DNA of 64,000 nt from contig OU612069.1 of the NCBI GenBank assembly GCA_914767715.1, positions 4,340,001-4,404,000 of the forward strand. The letters run 5' to 3'. The notes beneath the pieces are model-generated. The model was not told the origin of the DNA, did not search any database, and saw only the letters and a list, made by a program, of their open reading frames with translations. The translations under genes and the position numbers were made by a program. Source of the DNA: Membranipora membranacea. Its lineage: Eukaryota; Bryozoa; Gymnolaemata; Cheilostomatida; Membraniporidae. Below are positions 22,911-34,406 of the stretch, piece after piece; positions within the stretch are counted from its first letter, which is position 1; the number at the start of each line of letters is the position of its first letter.

Positions 22911-25270
22911 TTCGGTTCTAATTTATATCACTTCGAAAACTAAATCACATGTACATAGTTTTGATTTTCATATTTTGGGAGTTGTGCTCACTCGCAAGCG
23001 AGAAGTGTCAGAATTACTCTCAAAGATAAACAAAGGCTAAAACAAAGGGATCTGAATACCCTAAAGATTTAAATATAAACGGTCTCCAATAACCCTGTTT
23101 CATCAATCAATGTTACATTTAGCGTAGAGTGCTATGAGAATAACATCACTATCAGAAATGGTCGAATGTACCTAGTTTTCCTTAAAAGTTTTCTATAACT
23201 CACTAAATTACATAAATGCAGTGAAAACTCCTTTATTACAATAAAAATTCTAGATTAATCATCAAAGCAAATTTTGCCCTTGCCAAATATTAAATACATA
23301 TAATATAAAGAAGACCAAATAGTGGAGTTGATATGCAAGGTATCAGAGCTTTTATTACTATCATTAAAATCATCCTCTCCCGAAATAGGACAGTTGCCAT
23401 ACATTTGTGAAACATCATAAGGACTGCTGGCAATAGATCAGATGAGAAATCCCACTGCAAAGAAGCTATCCATTGTCAGGCAGAATTATATTGCAACCCC
23501 ACCAGAAACTTTCTTAAATTGTCAGGAAATCTCTTGAATTATTTCCCTCAAGATCAGGTTTCGTTATTTGAGTTTTCCTCAAAATAACGAAACAAACAAT
23601 TCTGTTTACTAATTAATTTTATTTGCTTTTGGCCCCACTTTTTTGAAAAACTTAGGGCTTTTTTAAAGGTTACAAACTTGCGAAGGAGCAAACACGATTG
23701 GGCAATACATTCTAAAGATGAGAAAAGGTTTTCTTAAATACCCATACATAGTATCTCTGACATTAAATTTTGCAGTCTAAATAGGTTTGGATGTCCTTGT
23801 GATGCATGTATTACAGGAGGTAACATTTACCACAAATAAATTGACTCGATCTAATTTTTTTTGGATATAATGGTTTATAGGTATTTCTTGTGATGCAAGT
23901 GTTGCAAAACAGATATGGAAGTTAATATATGAATGCTCTTTTAAACCCACAACTTTGCTTGCTTGAGGACCAATCGGTGTTGTTGAAATGTAGCCTACTA
24001 CCTATTTATGTTGATCATTCTCAAAGTAGATTTATATTACCAGACTCAAAACCTCTTTGAATATTTGAATGCTTCATTCTTGCGAGCGATCCCATTTGAA
24101 GTTTTGGGTTATGCAAATTCGGGAATGCATTCAAATGTCATCAGAGCAAAAAAATTTACCAAGCTTCAGACTATGGTATTAGCTGCTTGCCGTTGAGTGT
24201 TAAGAAAAGTGTTGAAAGTGAAAATGAATGTCGATATGGTTTTTGAATGTAGGTCATGTTACTATTGTTGGCTTGGGTATGAATTGGAAGGAGAAAATAT
24301 AATCCACATGGATACCCATAATTTTCAGAGATGCTCATCATTTCATAGTGAGATTGACACACTGTCTCGATTCGCAAATTCTTCATTCCAATAAATTTTA
24401 TAAAAAAGTATGAAATGCGTTCCACTACTGGGTACTTTACCACGAGCTGGCATAAGCCAGCAGTAGGCAGGGGATGAGATGTGCTATATCCCCTTCGCTA
24501 TTCGTTATGGTGATGGATATAGTTATACAGAATTTACAAAGCAGTGTGAATGGGATTTAGGTTGCGAATAACCAAATACTTCTGCCAATGAGGGCATTTA
24601 TGGACAAGACTCAGGTTGTGGCTTTAATCTATAGACTGTATGAGTTGATAAAGAGATGTGTGATGCGATTCAAACCTTTCACAAGACAGTCCCTGCCTCT
24701 GTGTCAAGGTAAACCTGTACCGAATACATACTTCATAGAAACAGAGCTTATTTTCACGCCTGCAGAGCAGCCTGCGAAGAGCTTAGGAAGATGGTATAGT
24801 TTTCTGATCACAGACAGGTTTCGCTGTCACATTATTATCCTGCACACAGCATAGCATTGCTAGGCAGACCATCAATTCAAACATAAAATCAACAAAAACT
24901 TAGCCTTAGTCGGACTCAAAGCCCTAAATAATTATTCAACAAGTTATATTTGAACAAAATTTTGCATTTTCATCCTTGTTTTGTCCTCAGGTCAGTTTAC
25001 GATTCAGTGTTTGATTTTTAAAATAATGTTGGCTAACTCTTCTGATTTGTAAAAGGTTGAATGAGCAAACATTATTTCTTATTATTTCTAACGGTTTCTA
25101 GAGAAACTACCTATAATAAAAAAAATTATGACGTGTATGTTAATAATGACAGAACACATCATTTAAAATCATTGCCATTATTTGCTCTTACAATAAACCA
25201 TGTCAACATTTTTTCTCAAAAAAACCTGGACCTTTAATTGATGCAACTACAGAGCCTGTGTAGAAATAAG
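22910..25270. other. Stretch without recognised gene
   Basis: No exon is supported. Positions 23425-23520 have a weak trace of a LINE C-terminus (IIRTAGN, compare VIRTAGY in the element at 9223). Positions 23685-23725 match the intron sequence that borders the acceptor side of LRR exons 4 and 5, but no exon is attached. Frames at 24008-24854 have no recognisable motif. Confidence 0.4.
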
Positions 25271-25640
25271 TATTAATTTCATATTCGAATGACCATAATG
25301 ACAAAAAGTCAATGTTATGCATTATTGGTAACCTTTAGCCAAACTGCGAAACATTCAGCTCTCTGTACTCCTTGTCAGAAACGCTGCCAAGGGAGCAGAC
25401 CTCAAGTTCAAAACAGCACCTATAAAGGAGCAGCCACATGCCTTTGGAAAACTCTTGTGGAAGATGCAAAATATCAAAGGCATGCCATCCAACGAGTTTA
25501 CAGGCCAGGTAGAATATTGGTTTCTCACTCATAGCTGTCCGAACATTTACTTGTTTCAACGTAATTTTCCTACTCTATCTTGTTTGAATTTACCCACGGG
25601 TTGTCAATGATATCGCAAATGTCAGTTCAGTTCAGTGAAA
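25270..25640 (+). repeat. Duplicated intronic segment, copy 2 (left half)
   Basis: Resembles 19590-19990. The open frame at 25289-25534 is a shadow of the repeat and is not conserved in the other copy. Confidence 0.55.
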
Positions 25641-25859
25641 CTATGAGAAACGCAAAGTTTTGTGGTTGTATCGGGAGTGTATTGCAGTTGAAAAATTGAA
25701 ATTCTAAAGTTTAGCTAATCTAGGGTGACTCATAATATTAATTACCTATTTATTTGTTTAAAGAGGTTTTCTGGAAAGTTTACAGATAACAGAGTAGTTA
25801 AAGAGTAACTTGTTGACCTCTAACACACAACTTAATAAAAAAAAAGGGGTTATACACAA

Positions 25860-27360
25860 ATAAATGATGATGTTCTAGAAATAGGAATGTAAGCTGTATA
25901 TGGCATTATAGAAAAAGAATATTATATATATATTATCATAATTATTGTACTTGTAATGATTATTAATAATGTATTCCTTAAAAGATAGTGGGTTGTCAGC
26001 CGTTTTGCATTTCAATCTGAAATTGTGCAGTAGATTTAAAAGAGCTATTTTGCCAAAATGTGTCCTGAAGGAAGGCTTTATTACTGAAAATTTACGTCTC
26101 AGGGAGTGTTGGTGTTTATTAAACTTTTGCACCAGGTGAATAATGCGCTTTGATGCTTTATTTGTGGCTACTTTCTTATGTGTAAATTTGTGAAATAGGT
26201 TATGTCTTCTACATTTTAGGGTGAGTAAGTTTTAGAGTGATCTACCAGTTGTGACAGAGAACTTTTTAGGTGTAGATATTATGATTCTAATTTCTTTATT
26301 CTGGTCCCTTTCAATAGTTTCGGATGTTTTTTGTGTGCCTTCTAGGTTGATAGATGAGCAGTATTCGAAGATAGATCCAACAAGAAATTTGTAAGTCATG
26401 TATCATATTTTTTTCAGATTTGAAAGTAGGTATACTACTCTGTTCGCTTTAGTTGCCGTTTCATTGACTTTGATATGGAAAGATAAATCAGTATCCAGGG
26501 TAACCCCCAGTTCATTGATAGAGAGTTTTGTCTCAATTTTTGAGGTTTGAAATCTATTCGGTAAAATTTGTCACTGTTTCTTTTGGAAAATATGCAGAAT
26601 TGTGTTTTGTCGATGTAGAGTCTCAACAAGTGGCTATGATACCAATCTGATGCTGTCTGTAGCAGAGTATTGGACTCCGCTAGTACTTCATTTATGCTTG
26701 TGGCTGTTCAGTAGATTAGTGTATCACCTGCATAAGTGAATTGTCAAATGTTGATAGAAATCCATTAATAGCTAAGTTAAAGAGGATAGGGCCCAGGATG
26801 GAACCTTGAGGTACCCCACAGGTGATTGCTTATGCTTATATTACTTGAGATTGAAGATAGATCAAAGTAGTGCTGTTGCAGAACTAAAGAATTGTTTTTT
26901 TTTCCAATATGTGTAGAAGAAGTCGAAGAAGATTGATTGTATCTAATGCTGTTTTCGGACATTTAGGGATGAGGCTCCAATGTAACAAGGAGTGGGTTGG
27001 TCAAGTTTAATTTCCCATTGTTGCAGCACAGATAGCAACATTTTCTCGGTTGAATGATTCTGACAAAATCCGAATTGTAAGTCTCAGAATAAGTTGTGTT
27101 TCTCTATGTAAGACATCATTTGATTTTTCATGTCAATTTCAAACATCTTTGACAGGATTGGAAGCGAGGATATTGGTCGATAGTTTGATGGGTCACATTT
27201 GTAACCCTTTTTTATGAATCATCGTGACAGGGGAAGATTTTAAGCAGTCAGGGAAGATTTACCGGAATGGATAGCGGGTAGGCAATTAAGTAAACTATTA
27301 TTTTATCATTGCTGGTATGCCACTTAGACCACCACTCTTGTCTGCGTTAAGTGAAACTGA
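25860..27360 (-). mobile_element. Decayed LINE, RT through C-terminus
   Basis: Read on the minus strand this is a non-LTR retrotransposon ORF2. The order is SGIPAMIK (about 27320), CDPSNYRPISSLP (about 27170), VPQGSILGPILFNLAINGF (about 26780), a YAGDT version of the Y/FxDD box (about 26730), and FEYCSSINLEGTQ (about 26350). A C-terminal frame follows, LRRKFSVIKPSFRTHFGKIA (about 26070). The catalytic box is mutated and several frameshifts and stops are present, so it is dead. It splits the duplicated segment seen whole at 19590-20180. Confidence 0.85.
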
Positions 27361-27711
27361 TATAATATAGGCTTCAGTATAAAAGATGAAAAATCTCAAG
27401 TCCATGTTTGGACAATCAATTTAGTATATCAAAGACATAGAATCAATGATGATCATGACAAAAAGTCCTTTTAATGGTTTTGGTTGAGCCAGTCTTATCA
27501 GTCTCTGAATTTGTAGATGTATAATGTATGCTTGCTGGTCAGAGACATATTATAAACTCAGCCTATGCACCAGAAGGTTCAATCAATCTGATTTTCATCA
27601 TGTTCTCAGTTTTGCAATCATTTTGGTCAAGTTTTGGATCCTCAAACATCTTAAATTTAGCAAATAATAATATTGTGAGCAGAAGCTTCATCATGTGACA
27701 ATTAACTTCCA

Positions 27712-27915
27712 GAGCCATCCTTAAGCTTCAGATAACTATTACTGTTTTGTAAGATACCTGAAGCCCTCACAGTGTTACAATGATAAGTGATGGGGTATCA
27801 AGTTATCAAGAAATTTCCCACGCGATGCCTGATTACATTTAGTGGGGACTGAGAGTAACGAGATTGAAATAAAAAGCTTACTCTTAATATCAAATTTTAG
27901 CTTGGTACATATTAT
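27712..27915 (+). repeat. Duplicated intronic segment, copy 2 (right half)
   Basis: Resembles 19990-20180, ending with 'atcaaattttagcttggta'. Confidence 0.6.
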
Positions 27916-27936
27916 ATAGTGATATATATATATTAA

Positions 27937-28050
27937 GCGCTCAAACGGTGGCGGGTTGCTGGTAGAGGCATTTCATTATCAACCACTTTCTGAAGAGAAA
28001 GTGGTTGATAATGAAATGCCTCTACCAGCATCCCGTCATCGTTTGAGCGC
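27937..28050. repeat. 114-bp foldback element with 55-bp arms
   Basis: The left arm 27937-27991 and right arm 27996-28050 are inverted copies with only three mismatches, around the 4-base loop gaag. The ends are GCGCTCAAACG. Read as plus-strand RNA, two of the three mismatches become G-U pairs. A non-autonomous foldback transposon is the simplest reading. A long hairpin RNA is the alternative. The flanks are AT-rich and show no certain target duplication. Confidence 0.9.
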
Positions 28051-28059
28051 ATAAGCTAA

Positions 28060-29020
28060 CCAGTATCCTGATATTGCGCAGCACAACTAAAGAATACAAT
28101 TAATGATGACATTTAATTCACACATAAATTCATCATAACTTTGTTTATAATTGTATGACCCTGTAGCTAAACACTACTCTTAGGTTTTATGAGCCGCGGG
28201 GACAAATTTCCAATGTCCAGAGACTAGTTGGAAAATTTGGATATCAAAGTTATATTATTAATAGCATGATCAGCGGTATTCTATACAGAGCGAGAATGAC
28301 ATAAAGCTAACTGGTTAGTCAATGTCTACACGATAGTAATCAACTACTCTTGAACAAGATAATGGCAGTGGCATTAAACTACTGGGTGAAGAGCAGGATA
28401 AATTTGTATTCATCATAATTTGTTTGGTTATTTTGTTAGAGTTATGCACTGGTGTTGGCATGATGCTCTGTAAGATTGACAGAAACACATCGCTGGGTTG
28501 TGTTTTTATTATTTCATATTTCCGAGTATTACATTTGTGATGACCTAGAAATTGCCTTACGTAAACTATGAAGCAACATCATCATTTATGTTGTTATATC
28601 AACCTCACAAAAACATTCATAAAGATGATCGTATATTGACCAAAAAATAACTCACATCTACTGCTTGTTCTAAATCTCATAACACTATAGGCAAAAGGGA
28701 TTGGATTCTATGAAATTGGAAAATAACCCACCCTTCCTACACATAAATATGAACCTCAGAAGCATTTGAAACATTTTCACCAGGATTGTCAAAAATAGCT
28801 TCAATTCAACAGTTAGAAACATTTTATCTTGGAAATCAAAATCTCATCTGATTTATCAGCAATAGAGCATGATTTGGTCCTGTTTCACACTATCGAACAA
28901 TAAATTGGGGATCAGCTCAACCTGCAAGATCAAATTTGTAATACAGTGTGTAGGCACTCAGTTATACATAAAACATAGTATGGTGTTATACAAACTCAAT
29001 CATACATATTTGGACTCTTA
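28060..29020. other. Intron of the LRR gene, no element recognised
   Basis: No exon, LINE or named repeat is seen between the foldback element and exon 2 of the LRR gene. Confidence 0.35.
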
Positions 29021-29021
29021 C

Positions 29022-29253
29022 CTCTGTAGCTGATTTACATGTGGTATTTCGTAGAGATCGAGCTCTATCAGATGAGGAGCTACCTCACATAGATTGGGAG
29101 GGATATGACCTCTGATGAGCATTTGTGTGATATCGAGACCTCGAGCTTCTGCTGTCAGTTCTGACAATGACAGTGATTTTAGTGTCACCTTACTAAGGAG
29201 AGGTACTTCATCAATCTCAGGTTCTCCAGTATGCCGGTACCAGACCTCATACC
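29022..29253 (-). CDS. LRR gene exon 2
   Basis: Minus-strand exon of 232 bp, acceptor 'ttacttgctgtctag|gg', donor 'cagag|gtaaga'. It enters in phase 1 and leaves in phase 2, which matches exon 1 on one side and the 141-bp exons on the other. It encodes about 77 residues: YEVWYRHTGEPEIDEVPLL, a segment KSLSLSELTAEARGLDIT, then APHLIELDLYEIPHVNQLQ, an LRR that continues into exon 3. The first part is probably the cap before the repeats. Its frame is fully open and the reverse-strand open frame at 29115-29405 is a shadow. Confidence 0.82.
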
Positions 29254-29538
29254 CTAGACAGCAAGTAAAGAATAAGAATGAAACAAAATGTTATAGGACT
29301 TACTTAAGAGGGACTAACTGGTTAAGCTGTAGTCATCAATTACCAATATTTGGTTATGGGATCGGATGCCTGATCCTTATAATACGAACCATGTCCTCAA
29401 CTTAACACCCGTCCAACAAAAATCTCAAAATCCAGAATATAGTCCAGTCAGATGAATTACACAACACTGCACTTTGGACTATCATTTGTTTCACATTAAC
29501 AAATTTTCTTGTCATCAACTTTGTGCTAAAACTCCTAC

Positions 29539-29653
29539 CTTGGGTCTCATTAGCTCTTGTATGGGTGTCTCTTGAGATACTTAAACGAGCCCCAGGCCTA
29601 GGTTCTTCATCCTGTGGCCTGATCTCAGGGGGCTTACTTTTATTGTTTCCCAT
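29539..29653 (-). CDS. LRR gene exon 1, N-myristoylation-type start
   Basis: The ATG at 29653 (minus) opens MGNNKSKPPEIRPQDEEPRP and, 18 residues later, ends THTRANETQG at a 'caag|gtagga' donor, phase 1, which fits exon 2. Gly2, Ser6 and the basic residue at 7 fit the N-myristoyltransferase consensus, so the protein is probably membrane-anchored at its N-terminus. An in-frame upstream ATG at 29740 would add a hydrophobic stretch; I prefer the inner ATG because of the motif. Some small LRR proteins in animals (LRRC57 type) also start with a myristoylated MGN. Orthology to these cannot be judged from here. Upstream untranslated exons are not seen. Confidence 0.75.
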
Positions 29654-29959
29654 GATTATCACTTGGCACCTACAAGCTAAAAGAAGTATGATAAATATGA
29701 CACTGATATATGTGTCTATGTATACTGATTTTTTATTCATTTACCCGACCATGCATTGTGAACATGAAGGGGATCAGTTTGAGATGAAACACCGGGACAA
29801 CAGAGCATGTGCGACTAGAAATCAGAATAAGAAAATATCAATCAATCCAGTTGCAAAACCGTAATCTTATAGTAATTTTCTAACCAATATTCATCTTCTG
29901 TTGCAGATGACCAAATTTCATTTGATTAATACACTAACCTGCACCAAATTTTTTAATTG

Positions 29960-30622
29960 TCAAAATCTAACAACAAATTATCATGTTTACAATTAACTAT
30001 AACTCATACTTAATAAATGACAATAATTTGCCAGCATTTGACTTTTTAGAGATTTCTAATGAGATAACTGAGTCTGTAATCGACTGTTCATCGGAAAGGA
30101 AGGCTACGGGCTATGATGGAATACCCATCAGCCTTATAAAAGAAAATCAAACCACACTTTCACCGATCTTAACCCACATGATTAACTTAGTAGTGCGCAC
30201 CTCAAAATTCCCGGATAGCCAAAAAATTGCCCGTGTGACACCACTTCACAAAATAGGATCAAAGTCAGCATTATCCAAACTTGTAGAAAAGACTTTAGCA
30301 TCACAGCTGCGTTTCCACTTTGAAAGTAACAATATTTTTAGCGACAGCCAGTTTGGTTTCCGGGAAAACCGCAACACTTCATTAGCTATTTCACGCCTAA
30401 TGGAGAAACTCTATAAGAATTTTAACAATAGTGACATAACCCGAGGAATATTTCTAGATTTTAGTAAAGCTTTTGACACCATAGACCATGAAATTTTAAT
30501 CACAAAACTACCTTACTATAATTTCACCCCTGATGTAATCTTGGGGTGAAATTGTGAGATCTGTGTGAGCTCACCAAATGTTAGTTTCACAAGAAGTAAA
30601 CTTGGAGTTGTCCCTCAAAGAG
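29960..30622 (+). mobile_element. LINE RT with internal deletions
   Basis: The open frame 29983-30549 reads KATGYDGIPISLIKEN, then FPDSQKIARVTPLHKIGSKS, SKLVEKTLASQLRFHF, DSQFGFRENRNTSLAISRL, and the box GIFLDFSKAFDTIDHEIL. Between KIGSKS and ALSKLVEK the usual NYRPIS stretch is missing, an in-frame deletion. After the stop at 30547 the same frame continues as SSPNVSFTRSKLGVVPQ, the segment before the YADD region, so a second deletion removed the intervening part. The element is then cut off and joined to a GC-rich block. It is not functional. Confidence 0.85.
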
Positions 30623-31100
30623 CCAAAAACTGCAGGGGGGCAAGGTCCCTGTTGACGACAGGTGTAAACCTGCTCAACAGGTACCTTTCTGGTGAAGGGG
30701 TTTCTCAGCCGCTTGGTCTGCGTGGTCGGCTGACCAGGACCCTGTGGGGGTGTGGTGCATAGTCAACAGGCGCGGCGGGCGGGGTTCCTTGGGCTGTCTT
30801 CGGCCACATAGTTCTTGGTCATACTGTTAATCGGGCGGTCGCCATTCTAGTCTCTGACTACCTGATCGCTCCGCTGTGATCATTTTATTTTAGAAGAACC
30901 TTTTATTACAAATAAACACAAACAGAAACCGGAAAAAAAAACAAACAAAAAACACCGGCAATGCTTCCCTACTAACTCGCCGCAAACTGGGACGCCACCT
31001 CGGCCGCTCACTCTGTAGCCACCATTCTGGGGCCCACACTCAGTCGCCGCAAATCATTTATGGAGGCAATGCCCCCCTCTAAGATGTTGAACTTTTCTAT
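30622..31100. repeat. GC-rich block of unknown origin
   Basis: Base composition jumps from AT-rich to GC- and CpG-rich at about 30630 and falls back after 31090. Open pieces on the plus strand include RGARSLLTTGVNLLNRYL (30637) and GNASLLTRRKLGRHLGRSLC (about 30957). The latter looks like the N-terminal or 5' part of a retroelement protein. No other copy lies in the window. I infer a transposon 5' end fused to the LINE remnant, but cannot classify it. Confidence 0.45.
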
Positions 31101-31237
31101 CTTCAGAGTTGTCATCTCTCCAGTTTGGCACTTTTATCCCACGCCACACAAGAATAAGGAGTCAAAGAAAGGGTTATCTTGAAATCGTTTGTAATAGGAC
31201 AATGATTTTTGATTCAGAATCTTCACCATAGAGAGCT

Positions 31238-31663
31238 GATAGGGACATAGTTTGCGAAATAATTTTGGTATTTGGATAGTCATTAATATCAATTTCTGCC
31301 TGTTTCCGGACAAATTTCTTGGAATTTTTCATGAATTTTGTCACTAAAATTGAGATTTATCAGCTTCCAAGCCCATATTGCTTTTGAAACCCTGAGGGAC
31401 AGGGTTTTAAAATCAATAGGGGCTTGTGAGTGAGATAAGTACAGTCGTCTATTTCAGGATTAAAGAAATTCTTGGCATTGAAGCAATAAAACATTTTTGT
31501 GCGCAATAACATTGTAGCATTCCGAAAAATCAAACAGTGTAATTCATAAATGGCTTCATTATATCACCACTTCTGAAGAAATGAACGTTTATACATCTCT
31601 GACTAACACTATCAACATAAGATAAGATAAGTATGTGGTAGGCTAGGAGTGAAAACTCAAATT
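31238..31663 (+). repeat. Inverted duplication, copy 1
   Basis: This 426-bp segment is repeated in reverse orientation at 36708-37132 with few differences. It contains the hairpin at 31369-31425 and the 'gataagtatgtggtaggct' part of the 1.1-kb array unit. Confidence 0.85.
31369..31425. repeat. 57-bp hairpin, 26-bp arms
   Basis: Arms 31369-31394 and 31400-31425 pair with three mismatches around a 5-base loop. The same hairpin, with two mismatches, is at 36945-37001 in the inverted duplicate. Confidence 0.85.
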
Positions 31664-32326
31664 TCTACACCAAACATGAGTACATGCCACTATCACTAAC
31701 ACTGCCTGTAATCTTGTTGTAGGCCTGCTTTTACTTGTACTTTAGAACCATAGAGTCTAGTCAAAATGGGTCCCTTATTATTGCCAATGAAAAGTTAAGT
31801 TAGATTTATGTCCTTATCGACAATGGATGGACAACTTCCAATCTTAAAGTTACATGTATTGGCTTAGAAGCATTGCAAACAGAATAGTAAGGGCCAAGGT
31901 AATTAATTTCAAGCTAAGACAAATTAGACCAATTTATAGTCATTTATTGAATCATGCTATCCCACCCTGTAATCGTAGTATCATATGTCAGGTCAAACCG
32001 AGTATTTGGAGATACTCCCCTGTCAAGCTGGTAGTGGCTTACCAGTAAAATAGGAGCAAATGAATATACAGGCATATCGTATCAAAGTTGATAAACTGGC
32101 GGCTGACTTCATAGGAAGTAGTCAGGCCTCATGCTTGAAAACCCTGCGATTATCGCATAAAATCAAGTCGCCGCCTCTGCAGCCTGCAACCGCTAAAGAG
32201 ATAAATTGTCTTTAAGCAACTTTCCGCCCAAATGATTTTGCAGGCCTAACAATTGTGATAGCGAGTTTTCTGCTTACCTGCAAGGGCCAAATTTGACAGC
32301 TACGGTAACCTGAACATATATGTAAC

Positions 32327-32529
32327 ATGGGTGTATAAACATTAATATCCAGCCCCGCGGAAGAAACACCGTTATCATTTTCAGGATTAGGGTTTTCTAG
32401 GTAATTTGGCGATGTAACAGTGTCTGTTCCATCAAACAATCTTGTTACTTTCCAAAAAATCTAACACTGTAAAGATTTTACCGCATCATCATATCACCAT
32501 TATTCTATATGAAACTTTATACACCCCTG
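32327..32529. repeat. Inverted-terminus module 1
   Basis: It starts with 'atgggtgtataaac' and ends with 'tttatacacccctg', 203 bp. It is the most degenerate at its left end. Confidence 0.65.
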
Positions 32530-33092
32530 ACTAATGTTATCAACATGAGATAAGCTAAGTATGTGATAGAAGGCTGTGAATGAAAACTTAAGCGTGTAAA
32601 CCAAACATGAGTACATGTCACTGCCTAACACTGCCTGTTATCTATAGTTGCCAGTCCACACTGGTATTTTAGTCCTACTGAGTTGAGGACAATATTCAAT
32701 AGGGCCCCTCATCAATAAGAATATTTATCTTCGGACATAGATGACTGAATATTTTTCTAATGATATGCTGACCTGAACCATAACTTAAATTTGCCGTGTG
32801 AAGTTTAATAATCCTAATACCAGCTACCAAATCATCGCCGAAAATGCCCTCATTTATGCCATCAAATAAACTTCTGACCACTTTGAAAATAACCTGTGTA
32901 GGTTAACATCATCGCAAATAGCATCGTTAGGGCCAGGGTGTACAAATTCTAGATATCACAAATCATCAAGTTTAAGCCAACTGCCAACTCTAATGCCCTG
33001 AATTTGGAGTTGTTCCCATGTAGAATGCGAGCATGATGATGACCTTAATATTATGAGTTGCCCCACCTTATTGCTGATCAGTATACTGCTCT

Positions 33093-33184
33093 TCATATGA
33101 TCACTCTGGCTGATCGACTTGTCTCTAAGTTGTCGGGAGTAGAACGTCTAAGACTCCTGATTCTCCAACTTTTTATTGAATTTT
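33093..33184 (-). pseudogene. Possible terminal exon in the array, copy 1
   Basis: On the minus strand an acceptor-like 'ttattttacttgcag' is followed by a frame with ENSIKSWRIRSLRRSTPDN ending at a TGA at 33093. The paralogous place at 34471 has DNTADSQRIRRLRRSAPK, so the peptide R-I-R-x-L-R-R-S is shared although the DNA has drifted. Later copies (about 35545 and 37585) have frameshifts. This could be a small duplicated 3' exon now decaying, or coincidence; no upstream exon was found. Confidence 0.3.
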
Positions 33185-33376
33185 CTGCAAGTAAAATAAT
33201 AAAAAACATGAGTATATGATTGATTGCACTGTTCCGGGCTCAAAAGGATACATTCTGTCGTATTCTTTTACTGCATGTTTATTCACCTCATACAGTCCTT
33301 ACAGCTGTGATATAGAGTTTTCCACTTGAGTGCAGGGGCTATATTTAACGGTTACTGCAACCTTAACAGTATGTGA

Positions 33377-33671
33377 CAGGGGTGTATAAAAAAACCAATC
33401 CAGCCCCGAGGATGAAAGATAAAACACACAGCCAGCCCTTAATGGCGTTCGGCCACGCTAGCCATTTAGGGCAGGCCGTGTACTAGGGGTTTGATTTATT
33501 TGTGTATACACTGAACACTGTTATCTTCATCAGGATTGCAGGAATTCTTAGAGTGAAATAATAAAACATTTCCTTCAAGGAATCATGCTGAATTCCAAAA
33601 AATCTACCACTGTAAAACCTCAATCACATCATTTTATCACCATTTTCTATGGGTACCTTAATACACCCCTC
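33377..33671. repeat. Inverted-terminus module 2 with insert
   Basis: It starts 'caggggtgtataaa' and ends 'ttaatacacccct'. It is about 100 bp longer than its relatives because of an extra segment at about 33420-33525. That segment carries its own small stem, 'gcccttaatggc' / 'gccatttagggc'. Confidence 0.7.
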
Positions 33672-34069
33672 GGGTAACGCATTATCAACATGATATAAGC
33701 TAAGTAAATGGTAGAAGGCTGGGAATGAAAACTCAAATATCTAAACCAAATGTAGTACATGATACTGCCTAACACTGCATAACACTTCCTGCTATCTAAG
33801 GTTGCTTGTTAATGCTGATATTTAGTATTAATCTTGAAATTTCAAATAATGTCTCAATGACCATTTATTGACTAATTATGCTATAATAATTTTTGAAAAT
33901 CAAAGATGAAATTTGTTTGCGATTTCAAGTAAGAATATTTTGTTTACCACCAAAGAAGGATTGCGTACAATTAAGGTGCCGGCACATCACTGCTAGCAAT
34001 CCGCTAACAGACCATGATCTGTCTTGTACTAGGATAGGATTTGCAAAATGAAACTGGTAAACAGATCGA

Positions 34070-34305
34070 TTGCCTTCTCGGCCTATTGGCTAAGATCAAA
34101 GTGTCATGGCCAATGGCTGACTAGTGCCTGTTTCAGTTTTTTGCAGCTTGCTGCACACTTACAATTAGGAGGTCCTCAATTGCCTCACCTCTAGGATGCA
34201 TTCTAGTTTACTAGGATGTATCACACTCTCAGTACGAGGATTTCTAGCAACTTGCGTCCCTCTTTAGGAGCAGCCCACCCTCTGATTTGTCATAAGCAGG
34301 GCCTT
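34070..34305 (+). repeat. Dispersed repeat D, copy 1
   Basis: About 235 bp, from 'cctattggctaagatcaaag' through 'ctctaggatgcattctagtt' to 'gtccctctttagg'. Other copies lie at about 35565-35670 (partial), 37612-37812 and, inverted, 58310-58545. Terminal structure is unclear and it could be a MITE or SINE-like element. Confidence 0.7.
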
Positions 34306-34406
34306 CAATGAGTCTTTCACCCAAATGATTAGTTTCACCTGTGTAGTCTTACCTTACTTCTGTTCAGTAGCCGCCTCTTCATATGATCTCTTCGTCTGAT
34401 CAACTG

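Noticed and set aside
23425-23520. LINE C-terminal trace (IIRTAGN)
   Set aside because: The match is too short to be listed as an element. It is only noted in the region entry.
24440-24460. Short stem 'gctggc ataa gccagc'
   Set aside because: Six-base arms only, no terminator context in a eukaryotic genome.
29115-29864. Plus-strand frames at 29115-29405 and 29523-29864
   Set aside because: They are antisense shadows of LRR exons 2 and 1, whose splice sites, phases and motifs fit the minus strand.
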